This document shows, piece by piece, positions 8,624 through 16,079 of a stretch of DNA of 43,792 bases (its first letter is position 1; every line of letters begins with the position of its first letter). Under the pieces are notes generated by a model. It was not told the DNA's origin. It searched no databases and was given only the letters and a program-made list of their open reading frames with translations. The stretch lies in contig CABYKN010000007.1 of the NCBI GenBank assembly GCA_902519695.1, forward strand, positions 1 to 43,792, in the 5' to 3' direction. The stretch is from an uncultured Pelagibacteraceae bacterium (GTDB taxonomy: Bacteria; Pseudomonadota; Alphaproteobacteria; Pelagibacterales; Pelagibacteraceae). A program made the position numbers and the translations under genes.

Positions 8624-9397
8624 ATGAAAAAACTTAAAATGTTTGCATTAGCAGCAGTTGCCTTATTTGGTCTTACTGGTGCAGCAAACGCAGCAACTGC
8701 TATGTTAGCTTCTGACGACTTTGTTGGGATATCCTTTTGGGTAATCGCAATGGGTATGGCAGCAGCTACAGTATTCTTCTTCATGGAAAGAAATACTGTT
8801 GCAGCAGGCTGGAAAACTTCAGTAACAGTAGCTGGTCTTGTAACTGGTGTTGCATTCATTCACTACATGTACATGAGAGATGTATGGGTAATGACTGGAG
8901 ATTCTCCAACAGTATATAGATATATTGATTGGTTAATCACTGTACCATTACAGATGATCGAGTTTTACTTAATTCTAGCAGCAGTTAAGAAAATCCCAGG
9001 AGCAATCTTCTGGAGATTATTAATTGGTTCGCTTGTGATGTTAATTGGTGGATACTTAGGAGAAGCAGGTTACATCAATGCTATGCTTGGTTTCATAGTC
9101 GGTATGGCTGGATGGATCTACATCTTATATGAAATATTCTCAGGTGAAGCTGGAAAAATTGCAGCTAAAACTGGAAACAAGCCATTAGCAACTGCATGGG
9201 GTGCTATGAGAATGATCGTTACAATCGGTTGGGCTATTTACCCATTAGGTTACATTTTTGGTTACCTAGTAGGTGGAGTAGACGCTAACTCATTGAACGT
9301 GATTTACAACTTAGCAGACTTCATCAACAAAATTGCTTTTGGTCTAGTAATCTGGTCAGCAGCAGTTTCACAAGGTGGAGCGAGAGCTAGAGGCTAA
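8624..9397 (+). CDS. Proteorhodopsin, blue-absorbing type (Gln at tuning site)
   Basis: This is a light-driven proton pump in the inner membrane: seven helices with retinal bound to a lysine. There is an N-terminal signal peptide (cleavage near GAANA, residue 23). With a constant offset of five from the reference green-absorbing protein, the key residues are all present: His80 (H75), Asp102 proton acceptor (D97), Glu113 donor (E108) and Lys236 Schiff base (K231). The tuning position is Gln110 (L/Q105), which predicts blue absorption. The coding sequence is visibly less AT-rich than its neighbours and has a strong ribosome binding site and its own terminator, consistent with heavy expression. 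Retinal synthesis genes are not nearby. The following ferredoxin and reductase genes are its usual SAR11 neighbours. Confidence 0.98.
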   Translation: MKKLKMFALAAVALFGLTGAANAATAMLASDDFVGISFWVIAMGMAAATVFFFMERNTVAAGWKTSVTVAGLVTGVAFIHYMYMRDVWVMTGDSPTVYRYIDWLITVPLQMIEFYLILAAVKKIPGAIFWRLLIGSLVMLIGGYLGEAGYINAMLGFIVGMAGWIYILYEIFSGEAGKIAAKTGNKPLATAWGAMRMIVTIGWAIYPLGYIFGYLVGGVDANSLNVIYNLADFINKIAFGLVIWSAAVSQGGARARG

Positions 9398-9420
9398 ATA
9401 ATTAGCTTTTAATATTTAAA

Positions 9421-9459
9421 AAGGCGGGTATGTTAAAACATACCTGCCTTTTTTTTTTC
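9421..9459 (+). terminator. Intrinsic terminator after proteorhodopsin
   Basis: A 14-base stem, AAGGCGGGTATGTT (9421-9434) with AACATACCTGCCTT (9437-9450), contains one G-U pair. It is followed by a run of T from 9449 to 9458. It lies 24 bases after the proteorhodopsin stop and should separate that transcript from the ferredoxin genes. Confidence 0.92.
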
Positions 9460-9488
9460 TAAAAAAATTGAAAATGTTAAATTTCAAA

Positions 9489-9509
9489 AATTTGCCGCAG
9501 TCGCAAATT
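9489..9509. promoter_or_regulatory. Dyad AATTTGC-N7-GCAAATT upstream of the ferredoxin gene
   Basis: AATTTGC (9489-9495) and GCAAATT (9503-9509) form a perfect 7-base inverted repeat around a GC-containing 7-base spacer. It lies after the proteorhodopsin terminator and 25 bases before the ferredoxin ATG. The geometry, two half-sites about one helical turn apart, suits a dimeric repressor or activator site. A short mRNA hairpin is the alternative. The regulator is unknown. Confidence 0.4.
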
Positions 9510-9534
9510 AGTTTATAAGAATTATTTATTTAAT

Positions 9535-9858
9535 ATGGTAAAAATCAAATATATAGAATTTAATGGCACAGAACATGAAGCTGATGTTGCTAATGGTCTT
9601 AGCGTAATGGAAGGCGCTATACAAAATGATATTCCAGGCATAGATGCAGATTGTGGAGGTGGAATGTCGTGTGCTACTTGCCATGTATATATTAACGATG
9701 ATGAATGGTTCAAAAAATTGCCTGAGAAAGAAATGGGTGAGGACGATATGTTAGATCAAGCTTATGAACCTAAATCTAATAGCAGATTAAGTTGTCAATT
9801 AATCGTGTCAGATGATTTAGATGGTTTAACTGTACATATGCCGGAGAAACAAGTTTAA
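9535..9858 (+). CDS. 2Fe-2S ferredoxin (adrenodoxin/putidaredoxin type)
   Basis: This is a small electron carrier of 107 residues. Four cysteines bind the 2Fe-2S cluster: Cys40, Cys46 and Cys49 in DCGGGMSCATC, and Cys87 in SRLSCQL. That is the C-x5-C-x2-C-xn-C pattern of adrenodoxin-type ferredoxins, not the plant type. The highly acidic segment DQAYEPKSNSRLSCQL is typical of this group. The stop codon overlaps the ATG of the next gene, a ferredoxin-NADP reductase, by one base, so the two are translationally coupled and probably partners. The transcript starts after the proteorhodopsin terminator, with a dyad at 9489-9509 in its leader. The final acceptor (an oxygenase, Fe-S assembly or other) is not visible here. 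Confidence 0.95.
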   Translation: MVKIKYIEFNGTEHEADVANGLSVMEGAIQNDIPGIDADCGGGMSCATCHVYINDDEWFKKLPEKEMGEDDMLDQAYEPKSNSRLSCQLIVSDDLDGLTVHMPEKQV

Positions 9859-10874
9859 TGATTAAAACAGATGTAGTAATTATTGGAGCAGGACCTACAG
9901 GTTTATTCTGTGCACACCAATTAGGGATAATAGGATTAAGATGTGAAATTGTAGACAATTTAGATAAAATTGGAGGACAATGTATTGAGCTTTATCCAGA
10001 CAAACCAATTTATGATATTCCTGCAGTTCCTAAATGCACAGGAGAAGAACTTACAAATAATTTAATTGAACAAATAAAACCTTTTGATTTTAACTTTCAT
10101 TTAAGTGACAGAGTTCAAGAATTAAAAAATGAAAACAATAAATGGTTAGTTAAAACATTAAATGGTAAAGAATTTGAAACACCCAATATTGTAATAGCAG
10201 GTGGCGTAGGTTCTTTTGAACCAAGAAAATTCCCGACCAAAAGTGCTGAAAAGTATGATGGAAAATCAGTTTTATATTCAATAAAAGACAAAAATATTTT
10301 TAAAGATAAATCAGTTGTTATATTTGGAGGTGGAGATAGTGCACTTGATTGGGCTATAGAATTATCTAATTCATCAAAAGTAACACTTGTTCACAGAAGA
10401 GATGAGTTCAGAGGTGCACCAGCGAGTGTTCAAAAAATAAAAGAATTAAGTGATAATAAAACTATTGATTTAATTACTAAATATTCAATTAAAGATGTCA
10501 AAGGAAATGGCTCATTAGATAGTGTAGAAATAAAAAGTGAATCAGGTGAAAGTAAAGTTATAAAAGCTGATTATGTTTTAGGTTTTTTTGGATTAATAAT
10601 GCAATTAGGACCAATTACAGAGTGGGGTCTAAATTTGGATAAAAAAACAATTCCAGTAAATACAGAAAATTTTGAGACTAATAAAAAAGGAATATTTGCA
10701 ATTGGGGATATCTGCACCTATCCAGGCAAATTAAAGTTAATACTTTCAGGCTTTCATGAAGGAGCTTTAGCTGCAAGAGGCTGCTTTAAATATGCAAGAC
10801 CAGATGAAAAATATAGATTTGAATTTACAACTGCATCCAGCACTATCAAAGATAGATTGGGTGTAAAAGAATGA
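9858..10874 (+). CDS. Ferredoxin/flavodoxin-NADP reductase, TrxB-like (often annotated thioredoxin reductase)
   Basis: This FAD flavoenzyme of 338 residues has two dinucleotide-binding motifs: GAGPTGLFCAHQLG near the N-terminus for FAD, and IFGGGDSALDWAIEL near residue 155 for NAD(P)H. It resembles thioredoxin reductase but lacks the redox CxxC in the second domain. That places it with the YumC-type ferredoxin-NADP reductases, although many SAR11 annotations call it trxB. GIFAIGDICTYPGKLKLI near the C-terminus is the conserved FAD-binding end of the family. It overlaps the ferredoxin gene by one base and the GST gene by four (ATGA), forming a three-gene redox operon. The most likely role is electron exchange between NADPH and the adjacent ferredoxin. 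Confidence 0.9.
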   Translation: MIKTDVVIIGAGPTGLFCAHQLGIIGLRCEIVDNLDKIGGQCIELYPDKPIYDIPAVPKCTGEELTNNLIEQIKPFDFNFHLSDRVQELKNENNKWLVKTLNGKEFETPNIVIAGGVGSFEPRKFPTKSAEKYDGKSVLYSIKDKNIFKDKSVVIFGGGDSALDWAIELSNSSKVTLVHRRDEFRGAPASVQKIKELSDNKTIDLITKYSIKDVKGNGSLDSVEIKSESGESKVIKADYVLGFFGLIMQLGPITEWGLNLDKKTIPVNTENFETNKKGIFAIGDICTYPGKLKLILSGFHEGALAARGCFKYARPDEKYRFEFTTASSTIKDRLGVKE

Positions 10875-11494
10875 TAGAACTCTTTACTGCTGATACTCCC
10901 AATGGATGGAAAATTAGCATAATGCTCGAGGAAATTGATTTTAAATACAAACTTACAAAAGTTAATTTGAGTGGAGATCAATTTAAACCAGAGTTTAAAA
11001 AAATAAGTCCCTTTAATAAAATTCCTGTAATTATAGATCATGAGCATAATAAGACTGTGTTCGAGTCCGGAGTTATACTTATGTATTTGGGAGAGAAAAG
11101 TAATAAACTATATCCAGAAGCAGATAGGTTAGAGATAAATCAGTGGTTGATGGCTCAAATGGCTATTGTTGGTCCAATGATAGGTCAACATCACCAGTTT
11201 CATTATTATCATCAAGGAAAAAGTGAGTGGGGTGAAGAAAGATACTTCAAAATTACAAGAAAGATTTATGAAGATCTTGAGGCTAGATTGGCTCAAAGTA
11301 AGTATTTAGCAAATGATAAATACTCTATTGCTGATATTGCTACATGGTCTTGGATTGCAAGACACAAAAGACATGATATTGGATTAAATAATTTTGAAAA
11401 CCTATCTAGGTGGTTTGTTGAAATTGCTGAACGTCCAGCTGTAGTAAAAGGGTTTAAAGCACTAAATAAAGATGCTGAAATAGATTTACCTTAA
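10871..11494 (+). CDS. Glutathione S-transferase family protein, Nu class (YfcG/YghU-like)
   Basis: This 207-residue protein has an N-terminal thioredoxin fold and a helical C-terminal domain. The start MIELFTADTPNGWKI and the blocks PFNKIPVI and FESGVILMYLGEK closely follow the Nu-class GSTs YfcG and YghU. Those act on disulfides and peroxides with two glutathiones and use Thr/Asn rather than a catalytic Cys; Asn11 in TPNG is the matching residue. WGEERY and SIADIATWSW are the usual C-domain motifs. It overlaps the reductase gene by four bases, so it closes the ferredoxin redox operon. A thiol-redox or oxidative-stress role is inferred. The 3' end overlaps the convergent dksA by four bases. 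Confidence 0.9.
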   Translation: MIELFTADTPNGWKISIMLEEIDFKYKLTKVNLSGDQFKPEFKKISPFNKIPVIIDHEHNKTVFESGVILMYLGEKSNKLYPEADRLEINQWLMAQMAIVGPMIGQHHQFHYYHQGKSEWGEERYFKITRKIYEDLEARLAQSKYLANDKYSIADIATWSWIARHKRHDIGLNNFENLSRWFVEIAERPAVVKGFKALNKDAEIDLP

Positions 11495-11907
11495 TCGTCA
11501 GCGTAAACTTTTTCGTCTTTTTCGTGTTTTTCTTGAGCTGCAATACAAAGTGTTGCTACTGGTCTAGCCATTAATCTTTTTAATCCGATAGGTTCACCAG
11601 TTTCTTCACAAAAACCATAAGTTCCATCCTGAATTTTTTTTAATGCGCTATCTATTTTTGAAATTAATTTGATTTGTCTATTAATAGCTCTCATCTCTAC
11701 ATTCTTTTCAGTGTATGAACTTGCTTGATCAACTATGTCAGCTGATGCACTATTATCATCCATGGACGCTTGAAAAATCGCCTCATTATTAGATCTCTTT
11801 AAATCTTTTTTCCACTCCATTAATTTCATCTTAAAATACACTAAATGTTTAGCACACATGTATTTCTCTTTTTCTTTTGGAGTATAAGTTTTTGAAATTC
11901 TTACCAT
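11491..11907 (-). CDS. dksA: RNA polymerase-binding transcription factor DksA, cysteine-reduced zinc-finger region
   Basis: This regulator binds in the secondary channel of RNA polymerase and, with ppGpp, adjusts rRNA and amino-acid promoters. It has 138 residues with a central coiled coil (about 30-100) and the diagnostic C-terminal block DGTYGFCEETGEPIGLKRL...ARPVATLCIAAQE. Only two of the four zinc-ligand cysteines of E. coli DksA remain (YGFC and TLC); the partners are Thr and Ala. Reduced-cysteine forms are common in Alphaproteobacteria, so the protein is probably functional without a full zinc site. It starts at ATG 11905-11907. The divergent glycosyltransferase gene begins about 80 bases away. 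Confidence 0.93.
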   Translation of the reverse strand: MVRISKTYTPKEKEKYMCAKHLVYFKMKLMEWKKDLKRSNNEAIFQASMDDNSASADIVDQASSYTEKNVEMRAINRQIKLISKIDSALKKIQDGTYGFCEETGEPIGLKRLMARPVATLCIAAQEKHEKDEKVYADD

Positions 11908-11986
11908 ACTTAGCTATTTTGAGTTGGTGAATATATTCATGAATAAATGAGTGTCAAGAACGGTTTATTCATATAGATTGATAAAA

Positions 11987-13306
11987 ATGGCCTTAAACAA
12001 AAGAAATATAAATAATATTTTTTATATTTTTGTAACGACTCACTTAATTTTATGGACAGTTGTTCCAACGATCACAAACTCAAATTTACCTTTAGATACA
12101 ATTGAAGCTTTGGCTTGGGGTAGTAATTTAGATTGGGGATTTAACAAACATCCGCCATTAAGTGCATTTTTCCCAGAAGTTTTTTTTCAAATATTTGGAC
12201 CACAAGATTGGGCTTATTATTTTTTGAGTCAAATTTTTGTAGTGGTATCTTTTTTCATTATTTTTAAACTATCACAGGAAATTCTAAATGATGGTGCTTT
12301 AAGTTTATTATCAGTTTTTCTAATTGAAGGGATATACTTCTATAATTTTACAACTCCAGAATTTAATGTAAATGTTTGCCAATTACCTTTTTGGTCTTTA
12401 ACTATTTATTACACTTGGAAAATATATATTAGTAAAAAAATTGAGCTTTATGATTGTATTTTATTAGGAGCTGCAGCAGCGTTTGGAATTTTATCTAAGT
12501 ATCTTTTTGTTTATTTATTAGTCACAATAGATTTATTATTTGCATATTTAATATTTTTTAAAAAATCTAAAAAATTTGATTTTAAATATTTAGTTTCTTT
12601 AGAAGTGTTTTTCATAATTTTAATTCCACATGTAATTTGGTTATTCAACAATGACTTTATTACTATTAAATATGGTTTTGCTCGTGCAGGTTTGGATGAA
12701 GGACAAATAATAAATCATCTTAAATATCCATTGATTTTCATATTAAAACAAATTGGTATTTTAATACCATTTTTAATATTAGTCTGGCTACTAATAAAAA
12801 AAATTCCTAAAAAATTAAATTTGAAAGATGAAAAACTTTTATTTTTAATATTTATTAATTTAGTCCCAATTGTTCTGGTTTTTATGACCGCGCTAATAAC
12901 CGGATCAAAAATTAGAACTATGTGGATGACTCCTTTTTATCTATTCTTTGGAACTTTATTTATTTATCTTTTGAAAGATCAAATAAACATTAAGAAACTA
13001 AATTCCTTTTTAATAGGATTTATATTTTTATTTTTATTATCTCCAATTTTGTATGGTTATGTTTCCATTTCTAAAACTGATAAAAGGACTGATTATCCTG
13101 GAAGAGATATAGCTATAAAAGTTCAAATGGCATGGCATGAGCAACATGATGAACCTATTAAATATGTCCTCGGTGATGAATGGGCAGCCGGAAATTTATC
13201 ATATCACATTAATTCAAGGCCTATTTGGAAAGGCTTTGTTACAAAGGAAAAATTGAATTCATTTGAAAAATATATGTGTATTGATAAGATTTGTGTTGGG
13301 TCATAG
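11987..13306 (+). CDS. GT-C type glycosyltransferase (family 39 / ArnT-like), integral membrane
   Basis: This is a multi-pass membrane protein of about 439 residues with roughly ten hydrophobic helices. The N-terminal loop after the first helix carries LDTIEALAWGSNLDWGFNKHPPLSAF, the acidic and HPPL motif of PMT/ArnT-like enzymes that use polyprenyl-phosphate sugars as donors. It should transfer a sugar at the periplasmic face; the acceptor is unknown. I prefer the ATG at 11987. An in-frame GTG at 11951 would add 12 poorly hydrophobic residues and moves toward dksA. It is followed after two bases by a 34-residue membrane peptide and then a GT2 enzyme. The GT2 enzyme may make its lipid-linked donor. 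Confidence 0.85.
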   Translation: MALNKRNINNIFYIFVTTHLILWTVVPTITNSNLPLDTIEALAWGSNLDWGFNKHPPLSAFFPEVFFQIFGPQDWAYYFLSQIFVVVSFFIIFKLSQEILNDGALSLLSVFLIEGIYFYNFTTPEFNVNVCQLPFWSLTIYYTWKIYISKKIELYDCILLGAAAAFGILSKYLFVYLLVTIDLLFAYLIFFKKSKKFDFKYLVSLEVFFIILIPHVIWLFNNDFITIKYGFARAGLDEGQIINHLKYPLIFILKQIGILIPFLILVWLLIKKIPKKLNLKDEKLLFLIFINLVPIVLVFMTALITGSKIRTMWMTPFYLFFGTLFIYLLKDQINIKKLNSFLIGFIFLFLLSPILYGYVSISKTDKRTDYPGRDIAIKVQMAWHEQHDEPIKYVLGDEWAAGNLSYHINSRPIWKGFVTKEKLNSFEKYMCIDKICVGS

Positions 13307-13308
13307 AT

Positions 13309-13413
13309 ATGAAATTCAATAAAAACATACTTTTCATCGTCTTTATTGTTGTAATAATAGAGTTGTCTGGACATGGAATTTTAGCTTCTTTATTGAGGCT
13401 GCTTGCAAGTTAA
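13309..13413 (+). CDS. 34-residue single-span membrane peptide between two glycosyltransferases
   Basis: An ATG two bases after the GT-C stop opens a 34-codon frame that closes with TAA four bases before the GT2 start. The peptide begins MKFNKNILFIVFIVVIIELS and ends with a second hydrophobic stretch and the basic tail LLRLLAS. That gives one clear transmembrane helix, possibly two short ones. It fills the whole gap between two genes of apparently one pathway, in a genome where gaps are usually near zero, which favours a real gene. It is not a frame-shifted tail of the GT-C gene, because the frames differ and that gene ends cleanly. No family is recognised. It could be an accessory subunit of one of the enzymes. 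Confidence 0.6.
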   Translation: MKFNKNILFIVFIVVIIELSGHGILASLLRLLAS

Positions 13414-13417
13414 ATAA

Positions 13418-14287
13418 ATGAAAATTACTATTTTAACACCAGTTTACAATGACTGGAAATCAGCTTCAAAATTAATTGAAGAATTAAATACAATTCTAAA
13501 AGACTTAGATGCTGAATTTTCTCTTGTTATTGTTAATGATGCATCAACCGAGGAAAAACCAACCTCTATTTTCAATACAGAAAACCTACTATCTGTTGAA
13601 ATCTTGAATATTAGAAACAATCAAGGACATGGAAGATGTATTGCAATAGGACTTAAACATATATTTCAAAATAAAGAATTTGATTATGTAATTCCAATGG
13701 ATTCGGATGGTGAAGATAGACCTGAAGAAATCAAAAGTTTTCTAGAATATATTAATTATGAAGAGGGAAAGCCAATCGTAGGAGAAAGAGTAAAAAGATC
13801 TGAAAATTTTATTTTTAAATTTTGTTATCATTTCCATAAAATAATTACTTATGTATTTACTGGTCATTCTATAAAATTTGGAAATTATACTTGTCTTCCA
13901 AAATCAACTGTTGAGAAATTAATAAATGATAAATCTATTTGGTGCAGTTTTTCTGGAGCATTGGCAAAATTAGAAAAAGATAGATCTACCTCTCCTTCAG
14001 AAAGAGGAACAAGATATTTTGGTCCTTCTAAAATGAGTTTTAAAAATTTAATTAAGCATTCTTTAGCAATCATAGCTGTTTTTAAATCTACAGTTATTAT
14101 TCGATCAATTTTATTTTATGCTATTTATTTAATATTAATGGCTGATTACATAAACATTGTTACAGCTATCCCCTTAGCTCTAATTATCGCATTTGGATTA
14201 TCAGTTGTAATGATTGGTAGAAGAGAAAATTTAGATGAATTAAAAAATTCTCTTAGTAATATTGAAAGTATTGATACAATAAAATAA
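13418..14287 (+). CDS. Family 2 glycosyltransferase with C-terminal membrane helices (polyprenyl-phosphate type)
   Basis: This 289-residue GT-A enzyme starts with ITILTPVYNDWKSASKLIEEL and VNDAST, the nucleotide-sugar-binding start of GT2. The metal-binding DxD is in PMDSDGEDRPEEI at about residues 92-104. Two hydrophobic helices lie near the C-terminus (about 230-270), as in DPM1/GtrB-like enzymes that load a sugar onto polyprenyl phosphate on the cytoplasmic side. It follows the GT-C gene and a 34-residue membrane peptide, so donor synthesis here and transfer by the GT-C enzyme is a reasonable two-step model. The product, a cell-surface glycan or modified lipid, is unknown. It is convergent with umuC. 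Confidence 0.88.
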   Translation: MKITILTPVYNDWKSASKLIEELNTILKDLDAEFSLVIVNDASTEEKPTSIFNTENLLSVEILNIRNNQGHGRCIAIGLKHIFQNKEFDYVIPMDSDGEDRPEEIKSFLEYINYEEGKPIVGERVKRSENFIFKFCYHFHKIITYVFTGHSIKFGNYTCLPKSTVEKLINDKSIWCSFSGALAKLEKDRSTSPSERGTRYFGPSKMSFKNLIKHSLAIIAVFKSTVIIRSILFYAIYLILMADYINIVTAIPLALIIAFGLSVVMIGRRENLDELKNSLSNIESIDTIK

Positions 14288-14292
14288 CTTTT

Positions 14293-15570
14293 TTAAGCTC
14301 TAATTGTTGGCAAACTATAAAAATCAGCTGTATCTATTTTTGAGTTATAATCTCTTTTCATACTCCAGGACTTTCTAACCCCAGCACTTGCAAGACTTAG
14401 TGTGGATCTACCATATCTATAATTTGTATTATCAATTGATCTCATTAATCTATTAATTCTCTCATCTTTTGCTGATGAAAATAAGTTTTCATTATTTTCA
14501 GCATCTGTTAATCCAGTTAGCATCACCCCTGCTTTTTGATAACGATGTCCTTTTCTAAAGATTACTTTTAAGACAGATAAGGCGTTTTTTACTATTTCTA
14601 TACTATTGTTAGTTGCTATAGGAAAATCAACAGTTCTGGAGTTTGAATAAAAACCAAATTGTTTTTGAAAAGGACTTGTTCTAACAAATACCATAACTGC
14701 TTTTGCAACAAGGTTTTCAGATCTTATTTTCTCTGATGCATTTAAACAATAACTAGCAACAGCTTCTTCAAGTTCCTGAAATCTCTCTATTCTTTTTCCA
14801 AATGATCTTGATACTACACAGCTTTTTCTTTTCGATGCAGTTTTTTCTAAATCAATACAAGGCACGCCTCTAAGTTCCATTGCGGTTCTTGAACTTAGAA
14901 CATTTGAAGATTTTTTAATCCAGGTGTTTGATTTATTTTTTAATTGTTTAGCATTATAAATTCCATTTTTTTGATAAAACTTTGTCATTTGTCTTCCGAC
15001 ACCCCAAACGTCATTGATATCAATTTTTTCAAGAATAGGATCGAGATTTTCTATTCCAATTAAACTTGTAACACCTGATTGTTTTTTCTTAGCTATATGA
15101 TTTGCAACTTTGCTTAAAGTTTTAGTTTTAGCTATTCCTATACTTGTCGGAATACCAGTCCACTTTAAAACTGTTTCTCTAATTTCTCTTCCAACCTGCT
15201 CTACTTCATTGTCAGAAAAATTTGATAAATCCATAAAAGCTTCGTCAATTGAATAAACTTCAATATCAGAATTAAATCTTTTTAAAGTTCTCATTACTCT
15301 TCTTGATAGATCACCGTATAAAGAATAGTTTGATGAAAATACTTGTACATCATTTTTGATAATAATATCTTTTGCTTTAAAGTAAGGTTCACCCATTTTA
15401 ATTCCTAAAGCTTTTGCTTCAGTCGATCTTGAAACTATACAGCCATCATTATTAGATAAAACTACAACAGGTTTTTTTCTTATTTTTGGATTAAATAATC
15501 TTTCACAAGAGACATAGAAAGAATTGCAGTCAACCAGTGCTAATTTTTTAGTGTACTGAATGTATGACAT
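14293..15570 (-). CDS. umuC: Translesion DNA polymerase V catalytic subunit UmuC (Y family)
   Basis: This error-prone polymerase bypasses DNA lesions and has 425 residues, the normal UmuC length. The catalytic metal residues are visible: Asp14 in LALVDCNSFYVSCE, and Asp109-Glu110 in VYSIDEAFMDLS. NNDGCIVSRSTEAKALGIKMG is the fingers block of UmuC. GIPTSIGIAKTKTLSKVANHIAKK is the palm/thumb block. No catalytic residue is missing. Its ATG lies 23 bases inside the end of umuD in another frame, so translation is coupled and the pair forms one minus-strand operon. Control by the SOS box in front of umuD is inferred. Confidence 0.97.
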   Translation of the reverse strand: MSYIQYTKKLALVDCNSFYVSCERLFNPKIRKKPVVVLSNNDGCIVSRSTEAKALGIKMGEPYFKAKDIIIKNDVQVFSSNYSLYGDLSRRVMRTLKRFNSDIEVYSIDEAFMDLSNFSDNEVEQVGREIRETVLKWTGIPTSIGIAKTKTLSKVANHIAKKKQSGVTSLIGIENLDPILEKIDINDVWGVGRQMTKFYQKNGIYNAKQLKNKSNTWIKKSSNVLSSRTAMELRGVPCIDLEKTASKRKSCVVSRSFGKRIERFQELEEAVASYCLNASEKIRSENLVAKAVMVFVRTSPFQKQFGFYSNSRTVDFPIATNNSIEIVKNALSVLKVIFRKGHRYQKAGVMLTGLTDAENNENLFSSAKDERINRLMRSIDNTNYRYGRSTLSLASAGVRKSWSMKRDYNSKIDTADFYSLPTIRA

Positions 15571-15943
15571 AGGTGACTACTCCCCAAATAAAAATATCTT
15601 GTTCTTCATTAATTAAAATTCTATCAGAAAATTCTTTTGATCCTGACGTTAAAAATTGTTTATCTTTTTCCTTAACTAAAGTTTTAACAACAAGTTCATC
15701 ATGAACATTTGCTATGACAGTTGAAAAATTTTTTGGAGTTAAACTTTTGTCTACAACTAATAAATCACCATCATTTATTCCAACATCCACCATTGATTTT
15801 CCTTGAACTCTTATGATGAAAGTTGCTGGAACATTTTTGATCAGATGTACGTTTAAATCTATATCTTCTTCTATGTAATCAGTTGCAGGCGAAGGAAAAC
15901 CAGCTCCTGCTTTATGTAAATAATAAGGTATTGTTAGCTTCAT
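15548..15943 (-). CDS. umuD: UmuD, self-cleaving S24-family subunit of DNA polymerase V
   Basis: This protein is expected to cleave itself on a RecA filament and join UmuC. With the ATG at 15941-15943 it has 131 residues. The cleavage site is Ala14-Gly15 in KAGAGFPSPATDY (Cys24-Gly25 in E. coli). The catalytic Ser50 (GKSM) and Lys87 (VVKTL) match Ser60 and Lys97 at the same offset of ten. So it is complete, with a shorter prodomain than E. coli UmuD. An in-frame upstream ATG at 15994 would add 17 unrelated residues and run through the SOS box, so I reject it. There is no helix-turn-helix, so it is not LexA. The 3' end overlaps umuC by 23 bases. Confidence 0.95.
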   Translation of the reverse strand: MKLTIPYYLHKAGAGFPSPATDYIEEDIDLNVHLIKNVPATFIIRVQGKSMVDVGINDGDLLVVDKSLTPKNFSTVIANVHDELVVKTLVKEKDKQFLTSGSKEFSDRILINEEQDIFIWGVVTYVIHSVH

Positions 15944-15947
15944 AAGT

Positions 15948-15962
15948 GTTCTTGTTTTGTTC
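15948..15962 (-). promoter_or_regulatory. SOS (LexA) box of umuDC, GAAC-N7-GAAC
   Basis: On the gene's strand the site reads GAACAAAACAAGAAC, a perfect match to the alphaproteobacterial LexA box GTTC-N7-GTTC or its complement. It ends four bases before the umuD ATG, so the transcript leader is either very short or begins upstream and is roadblocked. The first eight bases are identical to the box before recA. Confidence 0.8.
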
Positions 15963-16018
15963 CTATTAGTACATGAGTTATACAATAGTGTCAATTAGGT
16001 TGTATTTTGAGTCTGTAA

Positions 16019-16040
16019 GTGAATCAAAAGTGAATCAAAA
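16019..16040. repeat. Tandem 11-base direct repeat in the umuD / GFA-gene divergent region
   Basis: GTGAATCAAAA occurs twice without a gap (16019-16029 and 16030-16040). A period of 11 bases puts both copies on the same face of the helix, as in operators with direct half-sites. It lies 76 bases upstream of the umuD start and 121 bases upstream of the GFA-family gene. Replication slippage is the simple alternative. Confidence 0.55.
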
Positions 16041-16070
16041 CGAGAACATTGAAACAAGATTTAGTATGAC

Positions 16071-16079
16071 TGTGGATAA
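16071..16079 (-). promoter_or_regulatory. Single perfect DnaA-box sequence
   Basis: TGTGGATAA is the exact complement of the consensus DnaA box TTATCCACA. It lies in the 217-base gap between umuD and the GFA gene, next to an ATAACTT/AAGTTAT inverted repeat (16076-16093). I saw no cluster of boxes, so this is not evidence for an origin. It could be a transcriptional DnaA site or chance. Confidence 0.35.

Noticed and set aside
8539-8859. 106-residue minus-strand frame opposite the proteorhodopsin start
   Set aside because: It lies antisense to a strongly supported gene, matches no family and arises from the less AT-rich codon use of proteorhodopsin.
11951-11986. GTG start for the GT-C glycosyltransferase giving 12 extra residues
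   Set aside because: The ATG at 11987 gives a normal N-terminus just before the first helix; the extra residues are not hydrophobic and have no clear ribosome site.
15944-15994. Longer umuD starting at the upstream ATG
   Set aside because: The extension is unrelated to UmuD, would place the SOS box inside the gene, and breaks the fixed offset of catalytic residues to E. coli UmuD only by adding unneeded sequence.
16071-16079. Replication origin at the DnaA box
   Set aside because: Only one box was seen, with no cluster, no long AT-rich unwinding element distinct from background and no origin-associated genes.
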